Origin: Phycisphaerae bacterium
Lineage (GTDB): Bacteria; Planctomycetota; Phycisphaerae; UBA1845
Length of the DNA stretch: 64,000 nucleotides
Direction: 5' to 3'
Assembly (NCBI GenBank): GCA_013360585.1
Contig: JABWBH010000001.1
Span: 1-64,000, forward strand
The notes beneath the pieces are model-generated. The model saw only the letters and a list, made by a program, of their open reading frames with translations. It did not search any database and had not been told where the DNA came from. Shown here one piece after another: positions 1 through 6,554 of this stretch (position 1 is its first letter; each line of letters starts with the position of its first letter). Made by a program: the position numbers and the translations under genes.

Positions 1-137
1 CGATCCTGATGAGCGTGTATCGCACGCTCAAGCTGCGTGGCCATGACCCGATCCGAACCATCGTCGCTGCGCTGCGGACCTGCCTGCAAGCGGGCAAACT
101 GCCTCCACTACCCCCGCCCGTCGTCGCAAACGGCTGA
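1..137 (+). CDS. Transposase C-terminal fragment, IS66-like (cut by window edge)
   Basis: An open frame enters from the left edge (first full codon at 3) and ends with TGA at 135-137. The 44 visible residues include SVYRTLKLRGHDP and AALRTCLQAGKLPPLP. From memory these resemble the extreme C-terminus of IS66-type transposases common in Planctomycetota. No terminal inverted repeat could be identified between 138 and 222, so the element may be degraded or may end just after the gene. It is on the plus strand, opposite to the following modules. The family call rests on pattern recognition of a short tail. Confidence 0.5.
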   Translation, partial: ILMSVYRTLKLRGHDPIRTIVAALRTCLQAGKLPPLPPPVVANG

Positions 138-222
138 AAAGTTACGATATTTCAAGGCCGCCCTGCATCGCCGATGACTCTTGAGTCTCCCTATGCGGCC
201 GAGGCATCCTCAGACCAACCAA

Positions 223-660
223 CTACACAGGATCGCATTCGCAACCCTGTGGCAGCGCGAAGTATTTTGTGGAAAAAACATAGTTAGGTGATCCATACGC
301 TTCACAACCGTCATCGCTTCCACAAGAGGAACTCGCAGGAGGCGCGCATGTCTGCCCTATCGCACATATAGACTGCATGGTCGTGAGAACATGACACGCC
401 GAGTTATCGTAATCAAAATTGTCAGCGGTCGCGACGATTGTGGCTGAACAAGACCCGCTTTGATGGCACCCACAGGGAACGGTTTCCGTACAGGTACAGG
501 AGACGGGATTACCGCATATCGTCATGGCGACAGGACTGGCCGCCATCGGCAAGGCGGCGCCAACGGCATCGCTCGGCATCGTCATCGTGCAGGTGGTTGC
601 CGTTCCTGCCAGAAACAGAACACCAAAGAAGGCATTCTCAGACAGCTTCGTGTGCGGCAT
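223..660 (-). CDS. Small exported cysteine-rich protein 1
   Basis: This 145-residue protein of unknown function begins with a hydrophobic signal-like segment (about residues 8-36). The rest is short and contains 13 cysteines, many in CxC or CxxxxC spacing (for example SCTCTETVPCGC around residues 53-65). Such density suggests a disulfide-stabilised secreted or cell-surface protein. The ATG at 660 is preceded by GGAGAGC at good spacing, which decides the start. The gene lies about 20 nt downstream of the TTCCC tract of promoter cassette A and is the only gene in that module. It shares layout, but little obvious sequence, with the Cys-rich genes at 1225, 4986 and 8335. I do not recognise a named family. 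Confidence 0.7.
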   Translation of the reverse strand: MPHTKLSENAFFGVLFLAGTATTCTMTMPSDAVGAALPMAASPVAMTICGNPVSCTCTETVPCGCHQSGSCSATIVATADNFDYDNSACHVLTTMQSICAIGQTCAPPASSSCGSDDGCEAYGSPNYVFSTKYFALPQGCECDPV

Positions 661-695
661 GATACGCTCTCCTATTCAAAAGGAAAGGAAAGGAA

Positions 696-770
696 GGGAA
701 GGGAAGGGAAGGGAAGGGAAGGGAAGGGAAGGGAAGGGAAGGGAAGGGAAGGGAAGGGAAGGGAAGGGAC
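696..770 (-). repeat. (TTCCC)n microsatellite, copy A, 14 units
   Basis: On the plus strand there are 14 perfect GGGAA units at 696-765, then GGGAC. They are flanked on the gene side by degenerate AAGGAAAGGAA (681-695). The tract is a homopurine-homopyrimidine stretch within the predicted 5' leader of the Cys-rich gene at 223-660. Copies B, C and D have 5, 6 and 10 units, so length differs between loci. Confidence 0.9.
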
Positions 771-816
771 CGACGCGGCGCCTTCCGCCCTGCCCGAATC
801 TCGTTTCTCGTCCTCT

Positions 817-845
817 AAGATACCCCACAGGCATCGGACGGTCAA
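817..845 (-). promoter_or_regulatory. Sigma70-like promoter, cassette A
   Basis: On the minus strand TTGACC (840-845) is followed by a 17-nt spacer and TATCTT (817-822). The spacer GTCCGATGCCTGTGGGG is almost invariant in all four copies. An AT-rich UP-like stretch (AATTCTCGATTT) lies just upstream. Conservation across copies and ideal spacing support a real promoter reading toward the gene ending at 660. Confidence 0.65.
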
Positions 846-990
846 GGCGAAATCGAGAATTAATACGGATTTCATCTTGTTTCCTGGCGCCCGTCACTCC
901 CCCCCTGCTCGCCCGGTCACGCCACCGATGCGCCTCGCGCCTGACCGATACGCCTCGCGCCACAACCCACGGCACGCCTGTCACCGCACG

Positions 991-1224
991 TCCGCAAAGA
1001 TCACCGGAACCGAACAATCGGAGAGGATCAACCCCGACATAATCATTGGGGATTGCGTGACGTCATCAGCCTGCCTTTACGAACTGGCCGCAATAGCGTT
1101 CTGAGGATCAAGGCCTTCTCTCATGCTCCACTCTCACGACGGCCAGCCGGCGACACCCGTACAACGGCGGCCAGCCTCACTCGCGTGTGGTGAAATTCTC
1201 ACGCCGGCATATGAAATAGCATCG
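991..1224. other. Intergenic stretch between cassette A and Cys-rich gene 2
   Basis: I see no convincing gene here. The stretch begins past the part of cassette A shared with copy B and ends at the stop codon of the gene at 1225-1575. Short reading frames on both strands lack a ribosome-binding site and family resemblance. No strong terminator with a T-run was found. Confidence 0.5.
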
Positions 1225-1575
1225 CTATGACGGACAGAGCCCCGACGCCCCTCTGGCTTTCGTGCCCTCAAGGATGTTCGAGTACTGCGGGTCGCCGTCC
1301 AAGACGCAAGCGTTGTTTTCGCACTTGCGCTTGATCGTGATTTTACGGCACCAAACCGCCTCGCACTCATGAAAGCCCACGGGGGCGGCGGAGCAGGTCA
1401 ACTGCGTCTCGTAAATCCACTCCTCGGTCTTGCAAAGCGAGCCGCCGCAATCCTGGTGCGAAATTACCACGTCGGTTCCGCACTTCGCGCCGATCGTCGT
1501 CGACCAGCATCCCGTCGCGTGCGGCGACGGAAGCCCAAGGAGCCAAAGCATCACGACGGCTTCCATGTTCAACAT
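1225..1575 (-). CDS. Small exported cysteine-rich protein 2
   Basis: A 116-residue protein with a short hydrophobic N-terminus (MLNMEAVVMLWLLGL) followed by a mature part with 10 cysteines and few other constraints. It is probably secreted and disulfide-rich; function is unknown. The start at 1575 follows a GGAGAT ribosome-binding site; a second ATG three codons later is also possible. It lies 113 nt downstream of the exported protein ending at 1689 and is probably in the same transcript, driven by cassette B. It is not obviously homologous in sequence to the other Cys-rich proteins. Confidence 0.68.
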   Translation of the reverse strand: MLNMEAVVMLWLLGLPSPHATGCWSTTIGAKCGTDVVISHQDCGGSLCKTEEWIYETQLTCSAAPVGFHECEAVWCRKITIKRKCENNACVLDGDPQYSNILEGTKARGASGLCPS

Positions 1576-1688
1576 GATGAAGGATCTCCAGTAATATCAG
1601 CGATTCTCTTGCTTTGCGCGATTGCTTAACCTACGTCCACCCACCCGAAGCCGGGTCATATTTCCACGGACTTTCGCTGGCTTCTGAT

Positions 1689-2630
1689 TCATCTTTCTGA
1701 GGATCCGCCGGAGCGACGGGGCGCTCGCCCCATCTCTCGCAAGGTGGAACGGCCGTCAGGGGCGCAGGACTGCACCTGAACCAGATTTGTCCAGGATGCA
1801 GGAGATTTTGACGGAGGGGCAAACGAGACGCTACCGCCCACATAGGCAAGCGGCGCATGCCGGTGAACATTCCATCGCATCTGGCGAGCGCCTTCCGGCG
1901 ACGTATAAGTCCATTCAACAGCGCGGGGACGATGTCCAAGCGAGGGGACATCCACAAACTCGGTCATCAGAAGCAGGCCGCCGTCGCCGTACCGCGCTTC
2001 AACGGATTCAATGACTTCGTTTGAATCGGACAGGACGACGACCACCTCGACAGGCCCATCGCTTCGCTCCGATGTCTCCAGGCTGGCTGACCACCGTCCC
2101 TTGCCTTCGTGTCGCCAGTTAAGCTCACGAAATTGCGTCACCTGAGACATCGTCAGGATGCCGCGCCACTGCTCCATCTGGCGAACCTGCAAGGATAGCT
2201 GGCCGCACCACCCTTCAACATTCGCCACGGGAAGGCTCGACTCAATGCTCAGCGGTGTATCCATCACGACCATCCACGCCGAACCCTCGGACACTCCGCA
2301 CATCCAGGGCATCGCGTTCGACTTGAACCACAAATCCAGTCGGCAGCTAGCTCCCTCTCCCGTGTACAGATCTCCCCAGTAGACGGTCTCCCTGTTCTTC
2401 GCCTCGACATCGACGAGTTCGAATTCGAACGAAATCAACTGAGGCGTCTTTTCATCGGACGCTGCGGCGAACGCCTCCCGGATCGCGTCTGGAAGCTCAT
2501 TCGGCGAAATCTTCTTCGCAGGCTGCTCGAATTCACGGGAATCGCCCAAGACACTCGGGGAGTCAGCGGCCCCTGCCCTGATCCCGACAACAACAAGCCA
2601 AAGCCCCAAGGTGGCGCACGTATTCGACAT
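1689..2630 (-). CDS. Exported beta-rich protein of module B, unknown function
   Basis: A 313-residue protein with an N-terminal signal peptide (about residues 1-21, ending near AGAADS). The remainder is rich in predicted beta strands and has only isolated cysteines. The style (alternating hydrophobic residues, MTEFVDVPSLGHRPRAVEW late in the chain) recalls LolA/RseB-like periplasmic folds. The match is weaker than for the partners at 3789 and 6555. The start at 2630 has AGGAGA upstream. It is the first gene after promoter cassette B, with the Cys-rich gene 1225-1575 downstream, so the pair forms module B. Function is not assigned. Confidence 0.65.
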   Translation of the reverse strand: MSNTCATLGLWLVVVGIRAGAADSPSVLGDSREFEQPAKKISPNELPDAIREAFAAASDEKTPQLISFEFELVDVEAKNRETVYWGDLYTGEGASCRLDLWFKSNAMPWMCGVSEGSAWMVVMDTPLSIESSLPVANVEGWCGQLSLQVRQMEQWRGILTMSQVTQFRELNWRHEGKGRWSASLETSERSDGPVEVVVVLSDSNEVIESVEARYGDGGLLLMTEFVDVPSLGHRPRAVEWTYTSPEGARQMRWNVHRHAPLAYVGGSVSFAPPSKSPASWTNLVQVQSCAPDGRSTLREMGRAPRRSGGSSER

Positions 2631-2718
2631 GATCGTTTTCTCCTGTTCGTTCCGGTGACACGTTAGCTCAGCGTATTGCTAATTCTAAACGTGCTTCCGC
2701 GAAAAAAAGCCCCTCGAA

Positions 2719-2748
2719 GGGAAGGGAAGGGAAGGGAAGGGAAGGGAC
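2719..2748 (-). repeat. (TTCCC)n microsatellite, copy B, 5 units
   Basis: Five perfect GGGAA units at 2719-2743 on the plus strand are followed by GGGAC. The tract lies in the leader about 85 nt upstream of the ATG at 2630. It is the shortest of the four. Confidence 0.9.
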
Positions 2749-2794
2749 CGACGCGGAGCCTCCCTCCCTGCCCGAATCTCATTTTTCACCCTGT

Positions 2795-2823
2795 AATCTA
2801 CCCCACAGGCATCGGACGGTCAA
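2795..2823 (-). promoter_or_regulatory. Sigma70-like promoter, cassette B
   Basis: On the minus strand TTGACC (2818-2823), a 17-nt spacer identical to that of copy A, then TAGATT (2795-2800). Copies B and D share the TAGATT form of the -10; copies A and C have TATCTT. Confidence 0.65.
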
Positions 2824-2970
2824 GGCGAAATCGAGAATTAATCCGGATTTCATCTTGTTTTCTGGCGCCCGTCACTCCCCTGCTCGCCCGGTCACGCCAC
2901 CGATGCGCCTCGCGCCCAGCCGATGCGCCTCGCGACGTGACCCGCGGCACGCCCTCGCGGCATGTCCGAC

Positions 2971-3332
2971 GAAGAGGCAAAGAAAAGAACACCGGTTTGA
3001 AGCGCTCGAAGGACGGCCGGCAGGTGGGCCCCGACCAGCCGCAGATCGCTTCGCGGACGCGACGCTGAGTTCGCGGGACGCGAAACAGTTTTTCATGACG
3101 CAGCGCCACGCAGCGCCAACGTCACAGTCGAATCGCGGATCTACCGTGCGTCACGTTGCGCGGCCGTGTGCAGGGATTCCGCCTCTCGGGTGCGGGCGGC
3201 GGCGATCTGCTCCCGGGCGGGCAGTCTGGTCGGCCCGGGGCTTGAGCTTTCCGCTGAAAACCTTGTCAATCGGAGCGTGTCGTGGGTCCAGGCGAACCTG
3301 CAACGCCCGCATACAGGGTCTCCACGCCGTTT
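2971..3332. other. Gene-free stretch of about 360 bp upstream of cassette B
   Basis: I find no supported gene. The region lies between the stop of the MauE-like gene (3333) and the outer end of cassette B. It is GC-rich and has a local direct repeat (CGCAGCGCCA twice near 3100-3118). Short frames on both strands are arginine-rich and look like non-coding GC-rich DNA. An isolated TTGACA on the minus strand near 3268 lacks a matching -10. Confidence 0.5.
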
Positions 3333-3782
3333 TCACGTGGTCGCGCGCTTCGCGCCGGTCTCCGCAAACAACAACCACCACGAGATCACACTCATTGCGA
3401 CGGCCGTTCCCAGTAGAATCACGCCCGTTGCGGCGCCGTCATCCGTCATCACTCGACCTGCACAGCCGCACGGAATCATGACGCCGAAGATCAGGCCATA
3501 CCCATGAATCCCGGAAAAAACCGTGGAAAGACCGACCAGCACGGGTAATGACGCCCCCAGGCACCATCGAAACGCCAGCGTGATCGCAAGCACCAATTCG
3601 AGCACAGGAACCGCAACGGCAATCAGAGGGATCAGATGCTCCGGAAGGAACCCCGTCTCACGAAGCCTCTCTGCAAAGGCGGACGTGAAGAACAGTTTGG
3701 CGCCGGAGGTCCATGCAAGAATCACGACCAGCGTCCAGCGAAGAAACCGCGGTATAACGTGAATCGCGCGACGACCGCTCAT
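3333..3782 (-). CDS. MauE/DoxX-like redox-associated membrane protein
   Basis: A 149-residue polytopic protein with four predicted transmembrane helices (about residues 15-33, 50-70, 75-97 and 116-140). A Cys-Gly-Cys motif (IPCGCAG, Cys105 and Cys107) lies between helices 3 and 4. Helix spacing, an early GAKL segment and the late CGC match the MauE branch of the DoxX superfamily. MauE in methylamine users is needed for maturation of the disulfide-rich small subunit of methylamine dehydrogenase. It starts 6 nt after the stop of the gene at 3789, so it is translated from the same message as the Cys-rich gene 4986-5354. A role in disulfide handling of neighbouring Cys-rich proteins is inferred. 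Confidence 0.7.
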   Translation of the reverse strand: MSGRRAIHVIPRFLRWTLVVILAWTSGAKLFFTSAFAERLRETGFLPEHLIPLIAVAVPVLELVLAITLAFRWCLGASLPVLVGLSTVFSGIHGYGLIFGVMIPCGCAGRVMTDDGAATGVILLGTAVAMSVISWWLLFAETGAKRATT

Positions 3783-3788
3783 GACGGA

Positions 3789-4922
3789 TCACCAAGACCG
3801 GCGGGCGCGCAGCCTCCTCCTCCGCCATCGCCATACGAGCCCCCCACCCATGGCGCATCCGGCGCCTAACGCAACGAACCACGAGAGCCACACGCGCCGC
3901 CGTTCCAATTCAGCGCGGGACTTCTCTCGCGATTGGAAAGCCGACTGCAGACCCTCCAATTGCGCCTCTCGTTGCTCGGGGGTCCAGCGATCGTCCTCAA
4001 TGATGTCGCCGTCGCGGTCGATCCTCCGTGAGAACAAATTGACTTCGTCGATGATCCAGACATTGGACTGCGGAACGTCCACCTTGAGATCGTCCCGACT
4101 CACCTGGGTGTCCGGAATGTCGAGCAGACGGTATTCTCCGACTAAGGCGTCCGGCGACGGCGTGCCCGTATTCTTCGTGACGAACACCACCCGAGTCGGT
4201 ATCTCAACGCTTCTGAACCGACGCGTCTCGATCACGCGCATGGACCACTCGATTAAACTGCGGGGGAATTTCAGTGTAGCATGCGCCTCCACCGGCAGCA
4301 GGCCCTTCGACGGATCCAAGCCGACCCGGATGTCCCACGGTGTTGCCTCCGGAACTTCGCGCACTTCGCCCTGGAGCCATACTTTTCCATCGGACTCACT
4401 CATGATCCTGAGCCGCCCACCCTGAAGCATGTCGGTCACCGACACCTCCATGTCGAAAAAGGTCATCTCGAAAACGGTGAGGATCGGATAGGGCTCCGTG
4501 GCGATCCAGCGCACGCGATCGACTTTGATGTCCCACCCGGTCTCGTCGCTCCCGCTCCTAGCCGTGCGGACGCCGTCGAGCCAGCTATGCACGATGATTC
4601 CCTTCGGATCGCGCGGATCCAACCGCTCAATGCGAAAGTCGGGTCGCTTGAGCCGGAACCGATACTCGAACACCGAATCGGTCGCCGGCGGCTTCACCCA
4701 CTTCGGCAGGGTCCAGTTTGAAGGCTCCCAGGGATCCCGCTTGATGGAACAAACCCGCTCGCGCCATTCGAAGCGGTACTCAGCGCCATCCATGGCGTCC
4801 GATCGCCGCTTCATGGAATCGAGGATCTCAACGGCTTGCGCCTGGGCGTGCGCTGACTGCGCCGCGGCGCCCAGGCATCCCGCGGCTATCAGGATGAACA
4901 GGCGTTTCAGGAGATGCGTCAT
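3789..4922 (-). CDS. Exported beta-rich protein of module C with C-terminal membrane anchor
   Basis: A 377-residue protein with a signal peptide (about residues 1-26, ending AHAQ), a large beta-rich periplasmic part, and a C-terminal transmembrane helix (about 339-360) followed by an Arg-rich tail. The mid-section has the pattern GLDPSKGLLPVEA with a downstream VEIPTRVVF, resembling LolA/lipoprotein-sorting-like folds and the 480-residue lipoprotein at 6555. I chose the ATG at 4922, where the signal peptide begins. A longer frame opens with TTG at 4979 but would add a polar leader. It lies between Cys-rich gene 3 and the MauE-like gene. Function is unknown. Confidence 0.65.
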   Translation of the reverse strand: MTHLLKRLFILIAAGCLGAAAQSAHAQAQAVEILDSMKRRSDAMDGAEYRFEWRERVCSIKRDPWEPSNWTLPKWVKPPATDSVFEYRFRLKRPDFRIERLDPRDPKGIIVHSWLDGVRTARSGSDETGWDIKVDRVRWIATEPYPILTVFEMTFFDMEVSVTDMLQGGRLRIMSESDGKVWLQGEVREVPEATPWDIRVGLDPSKGLLPVEAHATLKFPRSLIEWSMRVIETRRFRSVEIPTRVVFVTKNTGTPSPDALVGEYRLLDIPDTQVSRDDLKVDVPQSNVWIIDEVNLFSRRIDRDGDIIEDDRWTPEQREAQLEGLQSAFQSREKSRAELERRRVWLSWFVALGAGCAMGGGLVWRWRRRRLRARRSW

Positions 4923-4985
4923 GACAGAACCGTCGGCTGATCCGATGTCGCAGCGACAGAGGCGTCCTCCTTGCGCCAACGATGG

Positions 4986-5354
4986 TTACGGCTCGGACGG
5001 CGTCGATTCATTGCACTTCTCGATGAGGCATCCAGGTTGACCATTGTTCATGCCAACGCACTTTTTTCCGCCGGCAGTGTTCTGGCAGGTTCCCGAGTAC
5101 TGCGTCCCGCATTCTATCGTCCCCAGCAGCTCGCTGCACGTTGCGTTCACCAGTGTGCCGCAGTATTTCCCGTGCGTCTGCCCCGTGCATCGGGTGCATG
5201 CGGAACCCTCCGGCGAGCACCGCTGCGAAACGTCCGCGCACGTGCCCGAGAAGCACTCGGCGTTGAAAAGCCCATCCGCCAGCGAACTGTTGACCACGGC
5301 GGACGCCGAAAACACCGCGATCACCACCGCCATACGTATCACCTGAGAACGCAT
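4986..5354 (-). CDS. Small exported cysteine-rich protein 3
   Basis: A 122-residue protein with a clear signal peptide (residues 1 to about 26, ending SSLADG). The mature region has 12 cysteines spread evenly and no Trp, which argues against a TTQ-type amine dehydrogenase light chain. The start at 5354 is set by GGCAGGAGG upstream. It follows the pseudopilin gene by 27 nt and precedes the beta-rich and MauE-like genes, forming module C. Being co-transcribed with a MauE-like protein makes it a plausible disulfide-forming substrate. That is an inference. Confidence 0.72.
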   Translation of the reverse strand: MRSQVIRMAVVIAVFSASAVVNSSLADGLFNAECFSGTCADVSQRCSPEGSACTRCTGQTHGKYCGTLVNATCSELLGTIECGTQYSGTCQNTAGGKKCVGMNNGQPGCLIEKCNESTPSEP

Positions 5355-5381
5355 CAGGAACCTCCTGCCGTTGTGGTCCGC

Positions 5382-6224
5382 CTATCTCTGCGCACTCCGT
5401 GCGTCCAGGGACGGGGATCGGCTCTTCCTCACCGTGTCCGACCACCATTTAGGCCCGGACCACAGCACCGCTCTGTGTTTCTCGAACCGGTCCACCTCCG
5501 CATGCCCGTCGGCGAACACAGCGCCATATCGCGTGCGGTGCGGTCCGTACTTGGCCTTGTAAAGAGGCACGACCGGGGACTCCTCTCCGCGGGGCCAAGG
5601 CTCCCATCGCTCATCCGAGACGTCGCCGCCCTGGGGATCGGTCGCGTGGGGGAACGGGATGACGAAGTTCGTCTGGAAATCGTACGCGATCACGAGGCGC
5701 GAAGGAGAGTGCCAGCGCGTGCGAGGGACGCGGTGCAGTAGCCCGTCGTCGATCGCCTGCCGGTTGTCCATCCCCAGCGCTCTGACGTTCCCGACGTACG
5801 CCGTCTCGCCGGACGGACAGCGCCAGACGCTGTCCGCTCCCCCTGGAACCCCGACGGCGGCGCCGGTCATGATATCCCAACCCAGTCGTGGTTCCCGGTC
5901 CCAGAAATAATCCCGGTCACGAACGGCAGCGGCCGGCGCGTCGTCGTTGGAGTTCGAAAAGGCATGGATCGCACGCCCGACATGCGACAGGTTGGCGAGG
6001 CAGCCCGCATCCCGGGCACGAGCCCGCGACCAACCGACAGCCGGAATCAGCACCCCAACCAGGAGCGATACGATGGCAACGACGGTCAGAAGTTCGACGA
6101 GCGTCAGACCTCGCGCACGCGAAACTCGCCACGTCGTGTCACCACCGTTGGACGCTCCAGCAGCCCGTTGAATGGGGGTAGCGCCTCCCTCCGGGAGGCG
6201 AATTTCATCGGGAAAAACCGGCAT
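5382..6224 (-). CDS. Type II secretion/pseudopilin-like protein with prepilin leader
   Basis: The protein is 280 residues from the ATG at 6224. A prepilin-type segment ARGLTLVELLTVVAIVSLL (about residues 35-55) carries the cleavable Gly-Leu junction and Glu at +5, followed by a hydrophobic N-terminal helix. The C-terminal part contains the H-X9-DG-like VFADGHAEV seen in planctomycete pseudopilins. The ATG at 6224 lies inside a 94-bp dispersed repeat (6163-6256). The frame stays open upstream through the TTCCC tract to an ATG at 6425, so an extended start cannot be excluded. It is the first gene of module C behind promoter cassette C. Confidence 0.72.
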   Translation of the reverse strand: MPVFPDEIRLPEGGATPIQRAAGASNGGDTTWRVSRARGLTLVELLTVVAIVSLLVGVLIPAVGWSRARARDAGCLANLSHVGRAIHAFSNSNDDAPAAAVRDRDYFWDREPRLGWDIMTGAAVGVPGGADSVWRCPSGETAYVGNVRALGMDNRQAIDDGLLHRVPRTRWHSPSRLVIAYDFQTNFVIPFPHATDPQGGDVSDERWEPWPRGEESPVVPLYKAKYGPHRTRYGAVFADGHAEVDRFEKHRAVLWSGPKWWSDTVRKSRSPSLDARSAQR

Positions 6225-6256
6225 CGCAAAGACCGATCCCGGAGTCTTCAACAGGC
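6163..6256. repeat. 94-bp dispersed element with inverted ends, copy 1
   Basis: It begins GCCCGTTGAA (6163-6172) and ends TTCAACAGGC (6247-6256), which are imperfect inverted repeats. The interior (GGCGAATTTCATCGGG and GCAAAGACCGATCCCGG) matches the element at 55377-55469 over nearly its whole length. It carries the start codon of the pseudopilin gene. A short non-coding mobile or palindromic element is the simplest reading. Confidence 0.75.
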
Positions 6257-6295
6257 TGCCAGGCCGCGCCCCACGCATTCCGATATTCCTCCCGA

Positions 6296-6330
6296 GGGAA
6301 GGGAAGGGAAGGGAAGGGAAGGGAAGGGAC
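6296..6330 (-). repeat. (TTCCC)n microsatellite, copy C, 6 units
   Basis: Six perfect GGGAA units (6296-6325) are followed by GGGAC on the plus strand. The tract is part of an open frame that continues into the pseudopilin gene, so a change of one 5-nt unit would alter that upstream frame. Confidence 0.9.
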
Positions 6331-6375
6331 CATGCGGCGCCTTCCGCCCTGCCCGTATCTCTTTTGTCGCCCTCT

Positions 6376-6477
6376 ATTGATCCTTGTGTTGCTAATCGAA
6401 CGCCGTTGCGGGCGGAACGCCTCATTATTCAGGCGCTTCGTGCGTGCAGCCGTTTCTTTGGCTCCGCAATCAGCAAT
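6376..6477. repeat. 102-bp insertion within cassette C
   Basis: Comparison with copy A shows contiguous sequence (CCTCT then AAGATA) split here by 102 bp. The insert begins ATTGATCC and ends CAGCAAT, giving a short ATTG/CAAT inverted end. No target duplication is evident. It lies immediately downstream of the -10 hexamer on the minus strand and would lengthen the leader without destroying the promoter. Confidence 0.65.
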
Positions 6478-6506
6478 AAGATACCCCACAGGCATCGGAC
6501 CGTCAA
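6478..6506 (-). promoter_or_regulatory. Sigma70-like promoter, cassette C
   Basis: TTGACG (6501-6506), a 17-nt spacer and TATCTT (6478-6483) on the minus strand. It probably drives the four-gene module C (pseudopilin, Cys-rich 3, beta-rich protein, MauE-like). Confidence 0.65.
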
Positions 6507-6554
6507 GAGAAAATCGAGAATTAATCCGGATTTCATCTTGTTTCCTGGTGCCCG

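Larger units (their letters stand above)
681..990 (-). repeat. Dispersed promoter cassette, copy A
   Basis: One of four copies in the window (others near 2716, 6291 and 8848), all in the same orientation. Read on the minus strand it contains an upstream GC-rich arm with a 20-bp imperfect tandem repeat (925-944 and 945-963), an AT-rich stretch, a -35/-10 promoter, a GC-rich leader (771-816), and the TTCCC tract. The arm shared with copy B runs to about position 990. It sits directly upstream of the Cys-rich gene ending at 660. Confidence 0.8.
2716..2970 (-). repeat. Dispersed promoter cassette, copy B
   Basis: The second copy is the closest relative of copy A. They share the GC-rich arm with the tandem CCGATGCGCCTCGCG unit (about 2904-2935), the AT-rich stretch, the promoter, the leader with GATTCGGGCAGG, and the TTCCC tract. 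It precedes the exported protein gene starting at 2630. The far end fades at about 2970. Confidence 0.8.

Noticed and set aside
696-770. CRISPR-like array
   Set aside because: The repeat unit is 5 bp with no spacers; it is a microsatellite.
460-1104. Frames translating the microsatellite (GREGKGREGK or SLPFPSLPFP repeats)
   Set aside because: They are a simple consequence of the GGGAA/TTCCC tract and arginine-rich GC-rich DNA, without ribosome-binding sites or domains.
3330-3345. parS-like half site (TTTTCACGTGGTC)
   Set aside because: Only the central CACGTG and one arm match; it lies at the end of a coding gene and is likely chance.
4986-5354. Methylamine dehydrogenase light chain
   Set aside because: Cys-rich size and the MauE neighbour are suggestive, but there is no Trp pair for TTQ and no large-subunit gene.
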